Notes under the pieces: model-generated | Told to the model about the DNA's origin: nothing | What the model saw: the letters and a program-made list of their open reading frames with translations, nothing else | Databases searched by the model: none | Source: Olsenella massiliensis | Lineage (GTDB): Bacteria; Actinomycetota; Coriobacteriia; Coriobacteriales; Atopobiaceae | Direction: 5' to 3' | DNA length: 64,000 bases | Assembly: GCF_001457795.1 (NCBI RefSeq) | Contig: NZ_LN898207.1 | Span: 1-64,000, forward strand | Translations under genes and position numbers: made by a program | Shown: piece by piece, positions 37,327 to 48,213 of the stretch | Layout: every line of letters starts with the position of its first letter | Numbering within the stretch: the first letter of the stretch is position 1

Positions 37327-38253
37327 ATGCCCGCCATCATCACCCATCACCTCTTTGGGGAGGAGGCCTCCCTCCTCCTGCCCGCCCAGCTCCTCTCCAC
37401 CGAGGGGGAGAAGCTCGCCTTCCTCCTGGGAAACCAAGGCCCCGACCCCTTCTTCTTCCGAATCAGGGCACTGCCTCCCACGGTCGCCTCCTGCCATGAG
37501 CTTGGCAACCGCATGCACGAGGGGCGGGTCTTTGAGGCCTTCTCGAGCCTGCGGGAGGGAGTCGGGCATCTCCGCACCGCCGACACCTGCGTGGGACGCG
37601 CCTTCGTGCTTGGCCTTTTGGCTCACTACCTGCTCGACAGCACTGCCCATCCCTTCGTCTACGCCCAGGAGAACGCCATCTGCGGCGCGGGCGTGGGGCT
37701 CGAGGACGCCCACGGGCAGGTCCATGCCCTCATCGAGAGCGACATCGACGTCTGGATGCTCAGGGAGCTGCGCGGACGCGCCGTCGCCGAGGCGACGGCG
37801 GCGGGCATGCTCGCCCGAACGAGGCGGATAGGCCAGGTGGCGAGCGCGCTTCTCTCGCAGACGGCGCTCGAGGTCTTTGGCGTCGAGCTCAGCGCCAGCG
37901 AGTATGCCCGCTGCGTGGATGACTGCGAGTTCGTGTACGCCGCCATCGAGCCGGCGGGTTCTCCCCGCTCTCGCGCGCTCACGGCGCTCGAGCGCGCGGG
38001 CAGGCGCTTCTCGCTGCTCGACGCCCTGGCGCACGCCCCCGCGAGGGACGACGACTGCCCTGCGGCAAACCTGGCTAGGCGCCCTTGGGCCGACCCTGCC
38101 ACGGGCGAGGTCAGCACCAGGAGCTTTCCCGACCTCTTTCAGGAGGCCCTTGACGCGTGGGGCGGCCTTTCCGAGGCGTACGTGCGAAGTGACGCCGACG
38201 CCCTCGGGGCGCGCCTGCGTCAGCGCAACTACAACGGCGAGCTGATGGGCTAG
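37327..38253 (+). CDS. zinc-dependent phospholipase C family protein
   Basis: 308 residues. PAIITHHLFGEEA at the N-terminus, GNQGPDPFFFRI, and GLLAHYLLDSTAHPFVYAQE carry the histidine and aspartate metal ligands of the Zn_dep_PLPC family (PF00882). There is no signal peptide, so this is a cytoplasmic member, as seen in many Firmicutes and Actinobacteria, and its substrate is unknown. It is divergent from mntP. Confidence 0.82.
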   Translation: MPAIITHHLFGEEASLLLPAQLLSTEGEKLAFLLGNQGPDPFFFRIRALPPTVASCHELGNRMHEGRVFEAFSSLREGVGHLRTADTCVGRAFVLGLLAHYLLDSTAHPFVYAQENAICGAGVGLEDAHGQVHALIESDIDVWMLRELRGRAVAEATAAGMLARTRRIGQVASALLSQTALEVFGVELSASEYARCVDDCEFVYAAIEPAGSPRSRALTALERAGRRFSLLDALAHAPARDDDCPAANLARRPWADPATGEVSTRSFPDLFQEALDAWGGLSEAYVRSDADALGARLRQRNYNGELMG

Positions 38254-38359
38254 GGCTGCCGGCGCGCCCGGGCCGGCGCGACCGACGCCGCGCTGGAGGG
38301 GCGGGCGTGGCAGCCACGCCCGAGACCGTATGACCCCTGCCTGGCGAGGCGCCTTGTGC

Positions 38360-40657
<2,298 letters not shown>

Positions 40658-40761
40658 TCACCGATGCCTGACGCGACGGGATGTCGCGCTACGATGACGT
40701 TCGACGCCGTGACGCCCGGCAGGATGCCGCTCGCCGGGGGGTGACGCCCACGTCCCTTTCT

Positions 40762-40824
40762 TTGTCTGAAATATACCGCATAGGGGTATAGTGCTGACGA
40801 CATGACATACCCTACTTGGGTATA
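40762..40824 (+). promoter_or_regulatory. csoR-copA promoter with two CsoR-type operators
   Basis: TATACC-N7-GGTATA type site at 40772-40790 covers the spacer and -10 region of a promoter (TTGTCT 40762-40767, TATAGT 40787-40792). A second site ATACCC-TACTT-GGGTAT lies at 40807-40823. Both match the GC-containing TAYCC/GGRTA palindromes bound by copper-sensing CsoR. The remaining 40574-40761 stretch has no gene. Confidence 0.75.
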
Positions 40825-40851
40825 TGAACCATTCGATGTGGGAGGCATACC

Positions 40852-41175
40852 ATGGACGCCCAGACCGAGACCCATCCCGCCTGCGCCGGCCGCGACCACA
40901 AGCACACGCCGCGGTCGCAGGAGCTCAAGCGCACGACCGTCAATCGCCTCAACCGGGCCATCGGGCAGCTGGGAGGCGTCAGGGCCATGATCGAGGAGGA
41001 CCGCTACTGCGGAGACGTCCTCACCCAGCTGGCGGCCGCCAATAGTGCCGTCAGGGCCGTGTCCCGGATGCTGCTCAAGGATCACCTCGAGACCTGCGTG
41101 GTCGAGCAGATTCAGGAAGGCAACACCGCGGTCATCGACGAGGTCATGACGCTTCTCAGGAAGTTCGGCGCCTGA
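40852..41175 (+). CDS. csoR: copper-sensing transcriptional repressor CsoR
   Basis: 107 residues, all helical. The copper ligands C53-H78-C82 of the CsoR family are visible in EDRYCGDVLTQ and LLKDHLETCVVEQI. The N-terminus has extra histidines and a cysteine (HPACAGRDHKH). Without copper it would repress its own operon through the operators just upstream. The stop codon overlaps the first possible ATG of copA. Confidence 0.94.
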   Translation: MDAQTETHPACAGRDHKHTPRSQELKRTTVNRLNRAIGQLGGVRAMIEEDRYCGDVLTQLAAANSAVRAVSRMLLKDHLETCVVEQIQEGNTAVIDEVMTLLRKFGA

Positions 41176-41204
41176 TGGCGGGCGTGGCGAAGGGAGGTCG
41201 CACC

Positions 41205-43844
41205 ATGGCACGCACCGCTCCCGTCAGGGAGACCTTTGACGTCACGGGCATGACCTGCGCCGCCTGCCAGGTGCGCGTGCAGAAGGTCGCGTCTCAGGTC
41301 GCGGGCGTCACGAGCGCCCGCGTCAACCTGCTCAAAAACTCGATGGACGTGGAGTATGACGGCAGCCCCGCCACCGTCCAGGCCGTCATCGACGCCGTCG
41401 GCAAGGCGGGCTACGGAGCCGCGCCGCGCGGGCCCCTCCCGCCCGCGCAGGGGTGCTCGCAGGACGCTCGGCCCTCCCCCGAGGCGGGGGCCTTCGTCGA
41501 CCCCGCCATCAGCGCCAACAAGGCCACGCGTGCCGGGCTCCGTCAGCTCGTCTGGTCGTCCGTCTTTGCCCTCCCGCTCTTCTACGTCGCCATGGGCCCC
41601 ATGTTCGGCTGGCCGCTCCCCTTCCGGCTGGGAGCCCCGGAGGGGCTGGGAGTGCGCGCCCTCGTCCAGCTCCTGCTGAGCGCCCCCATCCTGCTGGTGA
41701 ACCACAGGACCTTCTCGCGGGGTTTCTCGTCCCTCCGGCAGGGGGCGCCCAACATGGACTCGCTCATAGCCATAGGGTCGTCCGCGAGCTTTGCCTACAG
41801 CCTCGTCACCTTGGGGCAGATGCTCTGGGCCTACGGGTCGGGACGTCCCGAGGACGTCATGGGCCTTATGCGCTTCCTGTACTTTGACTCGGCCGGCATG
41901 ATCTTGGCCCTCGTCGCCCTGGGCAAGTACTTCGAGGCGCGTGCCAAGGGCAAGACCACGAGCGCCATCAGCGCCCTCATGGACCTTACGCCCAAGACGG
42001 CCACCGTGCTCAAGGACGGCAGGGAGACTCAGGTGCGCGCCGAGGACCTCAGGGTGGGTGACCGCGTCGTTGTGCGTGCCGGCGAGTCCATGCCCGCCGA
42101 CGGCGTCGTCGCGCAGGGCAACGCGTCAGTGGACGAGTCCGCCCTGTCGGGCGAACCCATGCCCGTCGAGAAGGCGCCCGGCAGTCCCGTGACGGCGGCG
42201 ACCGTCTTACGACGCGGCTGGATTGGCGTGGACGTCACCGCCGTCGGCGCGGACACGACCCTGGCCGCCATCATCCGTCTCGTGGACGAGGCCACGAGCT
42301 CCAAGGCGCCCATCGAGCGGAGGGCCGACCGCGTCGCCGGCGTCTTCGTGCCCGTGGTGCTAGGCCTTGCGGCCCTCACCTTCCTCACGTGGTGCGTCAT
42401 CGGCGGTCCCGACAGGCTCTCCGTCGCCTTCGAACATGCGGTCGCGGTCCTCGTGATCTCGTGCCCCTGCGCCCTGGGGCTGGCGACGCCCACGGCCATC
42501 ATGGTGGGCACCGAGCGCGGCGCGCGCTACGGCATTCTCATCAAGAGCGCCGAGGCCCTCGAGGCCGCCGGCTCCCTTGACGCCGTCGTCTTTGACAAGA
42601 CGGGCACCCTCACTGAGGGCGCGCCGCGCGTCGTCTCGCTTGACGTGGCGCCCGGCGTCACCGAGGACGACCTGCTTCGTCTGGCCGGCGCCCTCGAGCG
42701 CAAAAGCGAGCATCCGCTCGCGGAGGCCATCTGTGCCTGCGTGGACGAGCGCGGCGTGCAGGTCTCGGACAATGTCAGCTCCTTTGAGCAGGTCGCGGGC
42801 GGGGGCGTCCGTGCCCGGGTGGACGGGGACGTCGTGGTCGTGGGCAACGAGCGTCTCATGGGCGAGGTGGGCGTCTCGCTGGGAGAGCTTCGTCGGCTGG
42901 CACAGCGGGCCGCCGCCCAGGCGCAGACGCCGCTCTTCGTGGCCAAGGACGGGGCCGCCCAGGGCCTCATCTCGGTCGCCGACCGCCTTCGTCCCAGCGC
43001 GCAGCCCACGGTGGAGCGCCTGCGTCGTCAGAAGATACGCACCGTTCTGCTGACGGGTGACCAGAGGCGCACGGCCGAGGTCATCGGACGCGCCCTTGGT
43101 GTCGACGAGGTCATCGCCGACGTGCTCCCCGCCGACAAGGAGCGCCACGTTCGTGCACTTCAGGAGGATGGCCACCGGGTCGCCATGGTGGGCGACGGCA
43201 TCAACGACGCCCCCGCCCTCGCCCGGGCGGACGTCGGCATGGCCGTCGGGGCGGGGACCGACGTCGCCATCTCCAGCGCCGACATCGTCCTCATGCGCTC
43301 CGACCCCGCTGACGTCGCGAGCGCCATCGAGCTCTCCCGAGCCACCCTGCGCGACATTCGTCAGAACCTGTTCTGGGCCTTGCTCTACAACTGCGCGTGC
43401 ATTCCCGTGGCCATGGGCGTCCTGTCCCCGTGGGGCGTCACGGTCAGCCCCATGGTCGGCGCCGCCGCAATGGGGCTCTCGTCCGTGTTCGTGGTGACCA
43501 ACGCGCTCAGGCTCTTTAGGTGGCGCCCCTCGGTGGCCCGCGAGGCGACGCCCCCCGATCTTTCTTCCCCCTTTGCCCACGAAAGCTCACGGCGGGAACC
43601 CGCCGCGACCATCAAGAAGGGAACGAGCAACATGACGACCAAGACCATCGACATTGAGGGCATGATGTGCGCACACTGCGCGGCTCACGTAACCGAGGCG
43701 CTGGAAGGCCTCAAGGATGTCAGGGACGTCCGCGTGTCCCTCGAAGACGGACAAGCCACGCTCGACGCCGGCCCGCTCGTCTCAAACGAGCGCCTGCAAA
43801 AGGCCGTCGAGGCCGCCGGCTACACGGTGACGGGCATCCGCTGA
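41205..43844 (+). CDS. copA: copper-exporting P1B-type ATPase with fused C-terminal CopZ-like domain
   Basis: 879 residues from the ATG at 41205 (AGGGAGG 7 bases upstream). It pumps Cu(I) out of the cell. An N-terminal HMA domain has GMTCAAC (C18, C21). The transmembrane metal site is C420-P-C422, the phosphorylated aspartate is D464 in DKTGTLT, and SEHPLAEAI and GDGINDAPAL are intact. After the last helices and a linker, residues 810-879 form a second HMA domain (GMMCAHC, C822 and C825) that looks like a whole CopZ chaperone joined in frame. The gene follows csoR directly. Confidence 0.95.
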   Translation: MARTAPVRETFDVTGMTCAACQVRVQKVASQVAGVTSARVNLLKNSMDVEYDGSPATVQAVIDAVGKAGYGAAPRGPLPPAQGCSQDARPSPEAGAFVDPAISANKATRAGLRQLVWSSVFALPLFYVAMGPMFGWPLPFRLGAPEGLGVRALVQLLLSAPILLVNHRTFSRGFSSLRQGAPNMDSLIAIGSSASFAYSLVTLGQMLWAYGSGRPEDVMGLMRFLYFDSAGMILALVALGKYFEARAKGKTTSAISALMDLTPKTATVLKDGRETQVRAEDLRVGDRVVVRAGESMPADGVVAQGNASVDESALSGEPMPVEKAPGSPVTAATVLRRGWIGVDVTAVGADTTLAAIIRLVDEATSSKAPIERRADRVAGVFVPVVLGLAALTFLTWCVIGGPDRLSVAFEHAVAVLVISCPCALGLATPTAIMVGTERGARYGILIKSAEALEAAGSLDAVVFDKTGTLTEGAPRVVSLDVAPGVTEDDLLRLAGALERKSEHPLAEAICACVDERGVQVSDNVSSFEQVAGGGVRARVDGDVVVVGNERLMGEVGVSLGELRRLAQRAAAQAQTPLFVAKDGAAQGLISVADRLRPSAQPTVERLRRQKIRTVLLTGDQRRTAEVIGRALGVDEVIADVLPADKERHVRALQEDGHRVAMVGDGINDAPALARADVGMAVGAGTDVAISSADIVLMRSDPADVASAIELSRATLRDIRQNLFWALLYNCACIPVAMGVLSPWGVTVSPMVGAAAMGLSSVFVVTNALRLFRWRPSVAREATPPDLSSPFAHESSRREPAATIKKGTSNMTTKTIDIEGMMCAHCAAHVTEALEGLKDVRDVRVSLEDGQATLDAGPLVSNERLQKAVEAAGYTVTGIR
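43632..43844 (+). CDS. CopZ-like copper chaperone domain, possible internal translation start
   Basis: The last 70 residues of CopA begin with their own ATG at 43632, preceded by AAGAAGGGAACGAGC, a fair ribosome-binding site, and match a complete CopZ (MTTKTIDIEGMMCAHCAAHV). The copA frame runs through without a stop. It may be made both as the tail of CopA and as a free chaperone. Seen: the motif, frame and site. Inferred: separate expression. Confidence 0.55.
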   Translation: MTTKTIDIEGMMCAHCAAHVTEALEGLKDVRDVRVSLEDGQATLDAGPLVSNERLQKAVEAAGYTVTGIR

Positions 43845-43953
43845 GCGGTCGTGCTCGGAAGCGCGGGTGACACACGGCGGACCGGGCGACGTGGAAGCGT
43901 GCACACGTGCGCTAAGCTGAGGCTGACGGCAGGCGCGAGCGGATGGGGGCACC

Positions 43954-44574
43954 ATGGACGACGCGATGGCGCGAGACGCGCACGGACTCACCGAGGCGGA
44001 GTTTCTTGCCGGCTATCGGCCCAAGGACTACCCTCGCCCCTCCCTGACGGCAGACGTCTGCGTGTTCAGGCGCACGCCCCAAGGCGCCACGCACCTGCTT
44101 CTCATACGGCGGGGCGCCCATCCCTGCCTGGGCAGGTGGGCCACCCCCGGCGGCTTCTGCAACCCCGACGAGTCCGCCGACCACTGCGCCGCGCGCGAGC
44201 TTGCGGAGGAGACGGGCGTCGCGAATCTGGACCTTGAGCCCCTTGCGCTCTACAGCGCGCCCGGTCGGGACCCGCGCGGGTGGGTGGTCTCGTACGCGTT
44301 CGTGGCCTGGGTCGATGAGGACGTCGCCGTGCGCGCGGGCGACGACGCCGAGCGCGCCGGCTGGTTTTGCCTTGACGCCCGACGTCGGGAAGACGTCGTC
44401 ACGCTGGCGCTCAGCGCGGGTGACGTGCGGCTCTCCTTGGAGCTTCGCGAGACCCGCGCGCCCCTCACGGGGTGCCGTCGCGCCCAGGTGCTACGGCAGG
44501 AGGGGCTCGCCTTTGACCACGCGCGCATCGTGGCCGACGCCTGGCTCCTGCTGCACGACGCCGGTCGCCTCTAG
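43954..44574 (+). CDS. NUDIX hydrolase
   Basis: 206 residues. The Nudix box at residues 66-88 (GGFCNPDESADHCAARELAE then ETGV) fits G-x5-E-x7-R-E-x2-E-E-x-G. Before it, LTADVCVFRR and HLLLIRRGAHPCLGRWATPG are typical of ADP-ribose pyrophosphatase-like members. It hydrolyses a nucleoside diphosphate linked to another group; the substrate is not known. The gene stands alone downstream of copA. Confidence 0.9.
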   Translation: MDDAMARDAHGLTEAEFLAGYRPKDYPRPSLTADVCVFRRTPQGATHLLLIRRGAHPCLGRWATPGGFCNPDESADHCAARELAEETGVANLDLEPLALYSAPGRDPRGWVVSYAFVAWVDEDVAVRAGDDAERAGWFCLDARRREDVVTLALSAGDVRLSLELRETRAPLTGCRRAQVLRQEGLAFDHARIVADAWLLLHDAGRL

Positions 44575-44649
44575 AGGACGGGGCCCGGCACGGACACCTA
44601 GGCCCTGCCAAGCGGCACGTGAGGTCGGACGGCACGTGAGGCGCACGAC

Positions 44650-45408
44650 CTAGATCACCTCGACGCCCGCCTCCTTGCAGCGCGTCACGAAGTCAAGAGA
44701 GAGGCCCTCGTCCGAGACGACGTAGTCCACGTCAGCGATGTCGCAGATGGGAAAGGTGCTGCGCTTGCCCTCCTTCGTCGAGTCGATGAGCACGACCGTC
44801 TCATCCGCCCGCTCCACGCAGCTCGCCTTGAACACGGCCTCGTCACCGGAGCCGCAGGTGAAGCCGCCGCGGTTCTCATAGCTCGTCACGCCCAGAAAGA
44901 GCTGGTCAAACGCGAGGGAGCCAAGGTTCTTGACCGCCCGGGCACCCGTGACGCTCATGGACTGCCGGTTGAGCTCGCCTCCCACCACGTAGGTGGTGAC
45001 CTGGTCGAGGTTGGCAAGCTCCATGGCGACGGTGAGCGAGTTGGTGAACACGAGCAGGCGCTGGTTGGGCAGGGCCGTGGCAAGCGCCGTCGTCGTCGTG
45101 CCGGAGTCGATGAAGATCGTGGTGTCCGGGCGGACGAGCTCGATGGCCTTGCGCGCGATGTCGTTCTTCTTTGCGACGTTTCTCGCCTTGCGGTGCGCAA
45201 GCAAGTCGTCCGTGCCCACCGCATAGTCCACGGAGCGCGCGCCCCCGTAGACGCGAATGATGCTGCGCTGCTGGTCCAGGACCTTGAGGTCGGTGCGCAA
45301 GGTCATCTCGCTCACGTCGGGGAGCTCCTTCTTCAGTTGGGCAAAGACGATGCTTCCCTCGCGGTTCACCAGGTCGACGATCTTATCCCTGCGCTCGGCC
45401 ATGTCCAT
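44650..45408 (-). CDS. DeoR/GlpR-family regulator of the hexitol locus
   Basis: 252 residues from the ATG at 45408 (GAGGGCGAG upstream). The N-terminal helix-turn-helix reads ERRDKIVDLVNREGSIVFAQ and DVSEMTLRTDLKVL, followed by IRVYGGARS. The sensing domain has IFIDSGTTTTALATAL, the sugar-phosphate site, and VVGGELNRQSMSVTG. It is the last gene after the dehydrogenase and kinase, but an intrinsic terminator at 45481-45514 separates it from them, so it probably has its own promoter. Confidence 0.93.
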   Translation of the reverse strand: MDMAERRDKIVDLVNREGSIVFAQLKKELPDVSEMTLRTDLKVLDQQRSIIRVYGGARSVDYAVGTDDLLAHRKARNVAKKNDIARKAIELVRPDTTIFIDSGTTTTALATALPNQRLLVFTNSLTVAMELANLDQVTTYVVGGELNRQSMSVTGARAVKNLGSLAFDQLFLGVTSYENRGGFTCGSGDEAVFKASCVERADETVVLIDSTKEGKRSTFPICDIADVDYVVSDEGLSLDFVTRCKEAGVEVI

Positions 45409-45429
45409 ATGATTTACTCGCCCTCTCAT

Positions 45430-45443
45430 TTTTGAAACAACAG
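45430..45443 (-). promoter_or_regulatory. operator-like TTTTGAAACAACAG before the DeoR gene
   Basis: This 14-base site lies 22 bases upstream of the regulator start and matches TTTTGTTTCAACAG at 47962-47975 (before the 1-phosphofructokinase gene) at 11 of 14 positions. Autoregulation by the DeoR protein is inferred. Confidence 0.4.
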
Positions 45444-45480
45444 CGTCTCTAGCATACCCGCCCTTGTACGCGTCGTCACA

Positions 45481-45514
45481 TAAAAACGGCGAGCGTGCCG
45501 TTCGCACGCTCGCC
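45481..45514 (-). terminator. intrinsic terminator after the SorE-like dehydrogenase
   Basis: On the minus strand the perfect 11-bp stem GGCGAGCGTGC/GCACGCTCGCC with a 5-base loop (45488-45514) is followed by GTTTTTA. It lies about 90 bases after the dehydrogenase stop and about 73 bases before the DeoR start codon. Confidence 0.9.
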
Positions 45515-45603
45515 GCCTGTGTGACCTTGGGAGACGCTGGTTGGCATGCCGCCAGTCAGGGTCCGCTTTGGCGCCCTCGACCGTGGCCCGCTTTCGCTCC
45601 CGT

Positions 45604-46869
45604 CTACTTTTGCACCCAGTTGTCAAGCAGGTAGCGCTCGGCCTTTGGGCTCCACAGCCCCTTGTGGGCGTCAACGATGTCCGCGAGCTCGCCGTAGCGG
45701 GCGTCCTCCCCTGCCTTGGAGCGCAGGTCGTCCAGGGCTATGAGCGGCATCTCGATGTGCGTGTAGATGAGCTTCTTGCCGCCGGGAATCTTGGGAAGGT
45801 TGAGCGTGGTCTCGGGAGCCGCGTCAAGGCCGCCCACGTGCGTGACCATGACGGCGGGGTCAATGCGACCTGCCGCCGTGAGCTCGAGGGACTCGATCTC
45901 GTCCGCCGTGTTGCCGCCCGTGGTGCCCATCACGTGCTGCGAGCCGTAGTGGACCTCGTAGAAGTTGATGGGCGCCTGGAAGTTCTTGTCGGTGGGGCCG
46001 GCAAAGAAGTTGAGGCAGCCGTCACGGCCCAGGATGAGGCTCGACTGGGTGACGACGGCGGCGACGGGAGCGTAGCACAGGACGTCGTCGTAGCCCTCCC
46101 CGCCCGTGATCTCGCGCAGGGTCGCTACGGGGTCGTCCACGACGCCGGTGTTGACAAAGTGCAGCTCGATGCCCTCGTCCCTCAGGACCTCCTCGGGCGG
46201 GAAGAGTCGCTCGGCGCGGTCAAGGCGCTCCTGGTTGATGTCAGCCACCACCACGAGGCCCGGCCTGCGGTCGCAGTGCAGCGCATAGGTGAGGGCGCCG
46301 AGGCCCATGGGGCCGGCCCCCGCGTTGATGCAAAGCTTGCCGCCCTCGCGGATGCCCATGTCGTGGGTGTAGACGCCCATGCGGGTGTGATAGGCGGCAT
46401 GGAACGCGCCGATGGAGCAGCTCATGGGTTCGGCGAGAGACGCCTGGTAGTAGGCCTCGCCCTCGTAGACGAGGAAGCAGCCCGTGGCAAAGACCTCCTG
46501 CGGGAGGATGCAGTAGGTGGTGTCGCCGCCGCAGAACTCGTAGGAGTAGCCCGGAGAGTCCATGGATCCCTTGTAGTTGAGGGCGGGCTGGATCGTGAAC
46601 TTCTGGCCCGGCTTGTACGTGTCGGCATACTTGGCGCCCACCTCGACGATGTCGCCGGCAAACTCGTGGCCGGTGATGGCGGGATGCTCGGCCACGTCGG
46701 CGTGGACGCGCTTGTGCTCGGGACCCAGGATCGCCATCTTGTACGTTGACATGCAGATGGAGTCCGTCACCACCTTCACGAGCATCTCGTCGTCCTTGAT
46801 CGGGGGAAGCTCGAACTCGTCGATCCTGATGTCATGTGCCGCGTGGAGACGTGCTGCCTTGGCCTTCAT
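45604..46869 (-). CDS. SorE/YggP-like zinc-dependent polyol-phosphate / ketose-1-phosphate dehydrogenase
   Basis: 421 residues, a medium-chain zinc dehydrogenase of the long SorE/YggP type. Catalytic zinc ligands are C39 (DSICMST) and H68-E69 (GHEFAGDIVEVG). The NAD(P)-binding site is INAGAGPMGLGALTYAL with D at the end of the next strand (VVVADINQERLD), suggesting NAD. SorE reduces L-sorbose 1-phosphate to D-glucitol 6-phosphate, acting on the carbon next to the phosphate. Here it sits with a mannitol-type PTS and 1-phosphofructokinase; E. coli yggP likewise lies beside a mannitol-like PTS. The likely reaction is hexitol 1-phosphate to ketose 1-phosphate (inference). Confidence 0.8.
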   Translation of the reverse strand: MKAKAARLHAAHDIRIDEFELPPIKDDEMLVKVVTDSICMSTYKMAILGPEHKRVHADVAEHPAITGHEFAGDIVEVGAKYADTYKPGQKFTIQPALNYKGSMDSPGYSYEFCGGDTTYCILPQEVFATGCFLVYEGEAYYQASLAEPMSCSIGAFHAAYHTRMGVYTHDMGIREGGKLCINAGAGPMGLGALTYALHCDRRPGLVVVADINQERLDRAERLFPPEEVLRDEGIELHFVNTGVVDDPVATLREITGGEGYDDVLCYAPVAAVVTQSSLILGRDGCLNFFAGPTDKNFQAPINFYEVHYGSQHVMGTTGGNTADEIESLELTAAGRIDPAVMVTHVGGLDAAPETTLNLPKIPGGKKLIYTHIEMPLIALDDLRSKAGEDARYGELADIVDAHKGLWSPKAERYLLDNWVQK

Positions 46870-46936
46870 GATGCCCCTTTCGTTTACGTGCGTTGACTGG
46901 AACGTCCTCGTGCGCCGCAGGGAGGCGCGCGTCGCG

Positions 46937-47866
46937 CTAGAGCTCCTCTACGATCACCTTGCCGGCCAGGTCGTCCACGAGCGAGCGTGGGGCCGCCTGG
47001 GTTCCCGACTGCATGACGTTGGCGGCGCCCGTCGCCACGCCCAGACGCGCGGTCTCCTCGATCGAGAGGCCCGCCTGCTGCGCCACCGCGACGGCCGCCA
47101 CGACGGAGTCCCCGGCGCCGACGGTCGAGCCCACCGGCACCTTGGGCGCGCGCGCCCTGACGGTGCGCTCGGGCGTCACGAAGAGCGCCCCCTCTCCCCC
47201 CAGTGAGACGACGACGCGCCGCGCCCCCTTGTCCATGAGCTCATGTGCCGCAGCCACTATGGAGGCGGTATCGGGAAGGTCGCGGCCGACGAGGTCCGCG
47301 AGCTCGTGGTCGTTGGGCTTGATGAGGGCCGGGCCCGCCGCGATGCCCGCCGCGAGGACCTCCCCGTCTGCGTCGAGAAAGGCCTGGGCGCCCACCTCTG
47401 AGATGGCATGAATCCAGCGGGCGTAGGTGTCGGTGGGCGCACCCTTGGGCAGGCTGCCCGCCAGGACGACGACGTCGCCGGCGTCGAGGTCGGCAAGGAG
47501 AAGGTCAAGCAGGGCCTCAAGGTCCTCGGACGTCACCAGGGGGCCCGGTTCGTTGATGTCCGTGTTGGTATGCCTTGCCTTGTCCACCACCTTGAGGTTG
47601 GTGCGCGTCTCCCCCTTGGGCGTGACATAGACGAGGTCGATGCCAAGCTGGCCGACCATGTCTGCGATGCGGCTTCCCGTGGCGCCCGCCAGCAGCGCGT
47701 AGGCCTTGGAGCTGCCGCCCAGCTCCTTGATGACCTTGGAGACGTTGATGCCCTTGCCGCCGGCGTCGATCCTGACGTCGGAGATGCGGTTGACCGCATC
47801 GACGGCGAACCCATCAACCTGGACCGTCTTGTCAAGGGCCGGATTGAGACAAACCGTGCGAATCAT
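46937..47866 (-). CDS. fruK: 1-phosphofructokinase family (PfkB) kinase
   Basis: 309 residues from the ATG at 47866. MIRTVCLNPALDKTVQVDGF and GGKGINVSKVIKELGG are the FruK/LacC-type substrate blocks, PLIK-like ALIKPNDHELADLVGR is the middle signature, and VGSTVGAGDSVVAAVA has the catalytic aspartate of PfkB kinases. Family members turn fructose 1-phosphate (FruK) or tagatose 6-phosphate (LacC) into bisphosphates; the N-terminus favours FruK. It precedes the dehydrogenase by 67 bases on the same strand and is the first gene after the divergent promoter region. Confidence 0.9.
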   Translation of the reverse strand: MIRTVCLNPALDKTVQVDGFAVDAVNRISDVRIDAGGKGINVSKVIKELGGSSKAYALLAGATGSRIADMVGQLGIDLVYVTPKGETRTNLKVVDKARHTNTDINEPGPLVTSEDLEALLDLLLADLDAGDVVVLAGSLPKGAPTDTYARWIHAISEVGAQAFLDADGEVLAAGIAAGPALIKPNDHELADLVGRDLPDTASIVAAAHELMDKGARRVVVSLGGEGALFVTPERTVRARAPKVPVGSTVGAGDSVVAAVAVAQQAGLSIEETARLGVATGAANVMQSGTQAAPRSLVDDLAGKVIVEEL

Positions 47867-47956
47867 GCTAAACCCCCCGATTCCGTGACCGCGCCTAAGG
47901 TCCTGCCCCCTGGGCGCTTGCAGCCTGAGACGCTGGCGGGACGTCTGATGAAACAC

Positions 47957-48170
47957 GTTACTTTTGTTTCAACAGTAACTTCATAGTAATAGCGTTAGCT
48001 CTCTTGTCAACACAGGCTGGTTATTTCGTAAAATAATCGCCTTTACTACCGATTAACCTGTTTTTTCGACCGTTCACCGCTTGCATCTGTACAGTTTTGT
48101 TTTGTTGAAGCAAAAAAAGTATATTGTGCATTCAACAACAGTTATGTTGTGCTGGCTGTTTTTTCAACGA
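47957..48170. promoter_or_regulatory. divergent fruK / mtlA promoter region with repeated TTCAAC motifs
   Basis: AT-rich stretch in 47867-48213. For fruK, TTGACA (48010-48005, minus strand) and TATGAA (47985-47980) are spaced by 19. The inverted repeat GTTACT-N11-AGTAAC (47957-47979) lies just downstream. For mtlA, TTGTTT (48097-48102) and TATATT (48120-48125) are spaced by 17. TTCAAC or its complement occurs at 47968, 48104, 48131 and 48163, one copy inside the mtlA spacer. These are likely DeoR operators. GGAAGGGG is the mtlA ribosome site. Confidence 0.6.
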
Positions 48171-48213
48171 GTGTGACAGCAGGTACCCGTAGAAGAGAGG
48201 GAAGGGGAACGCA

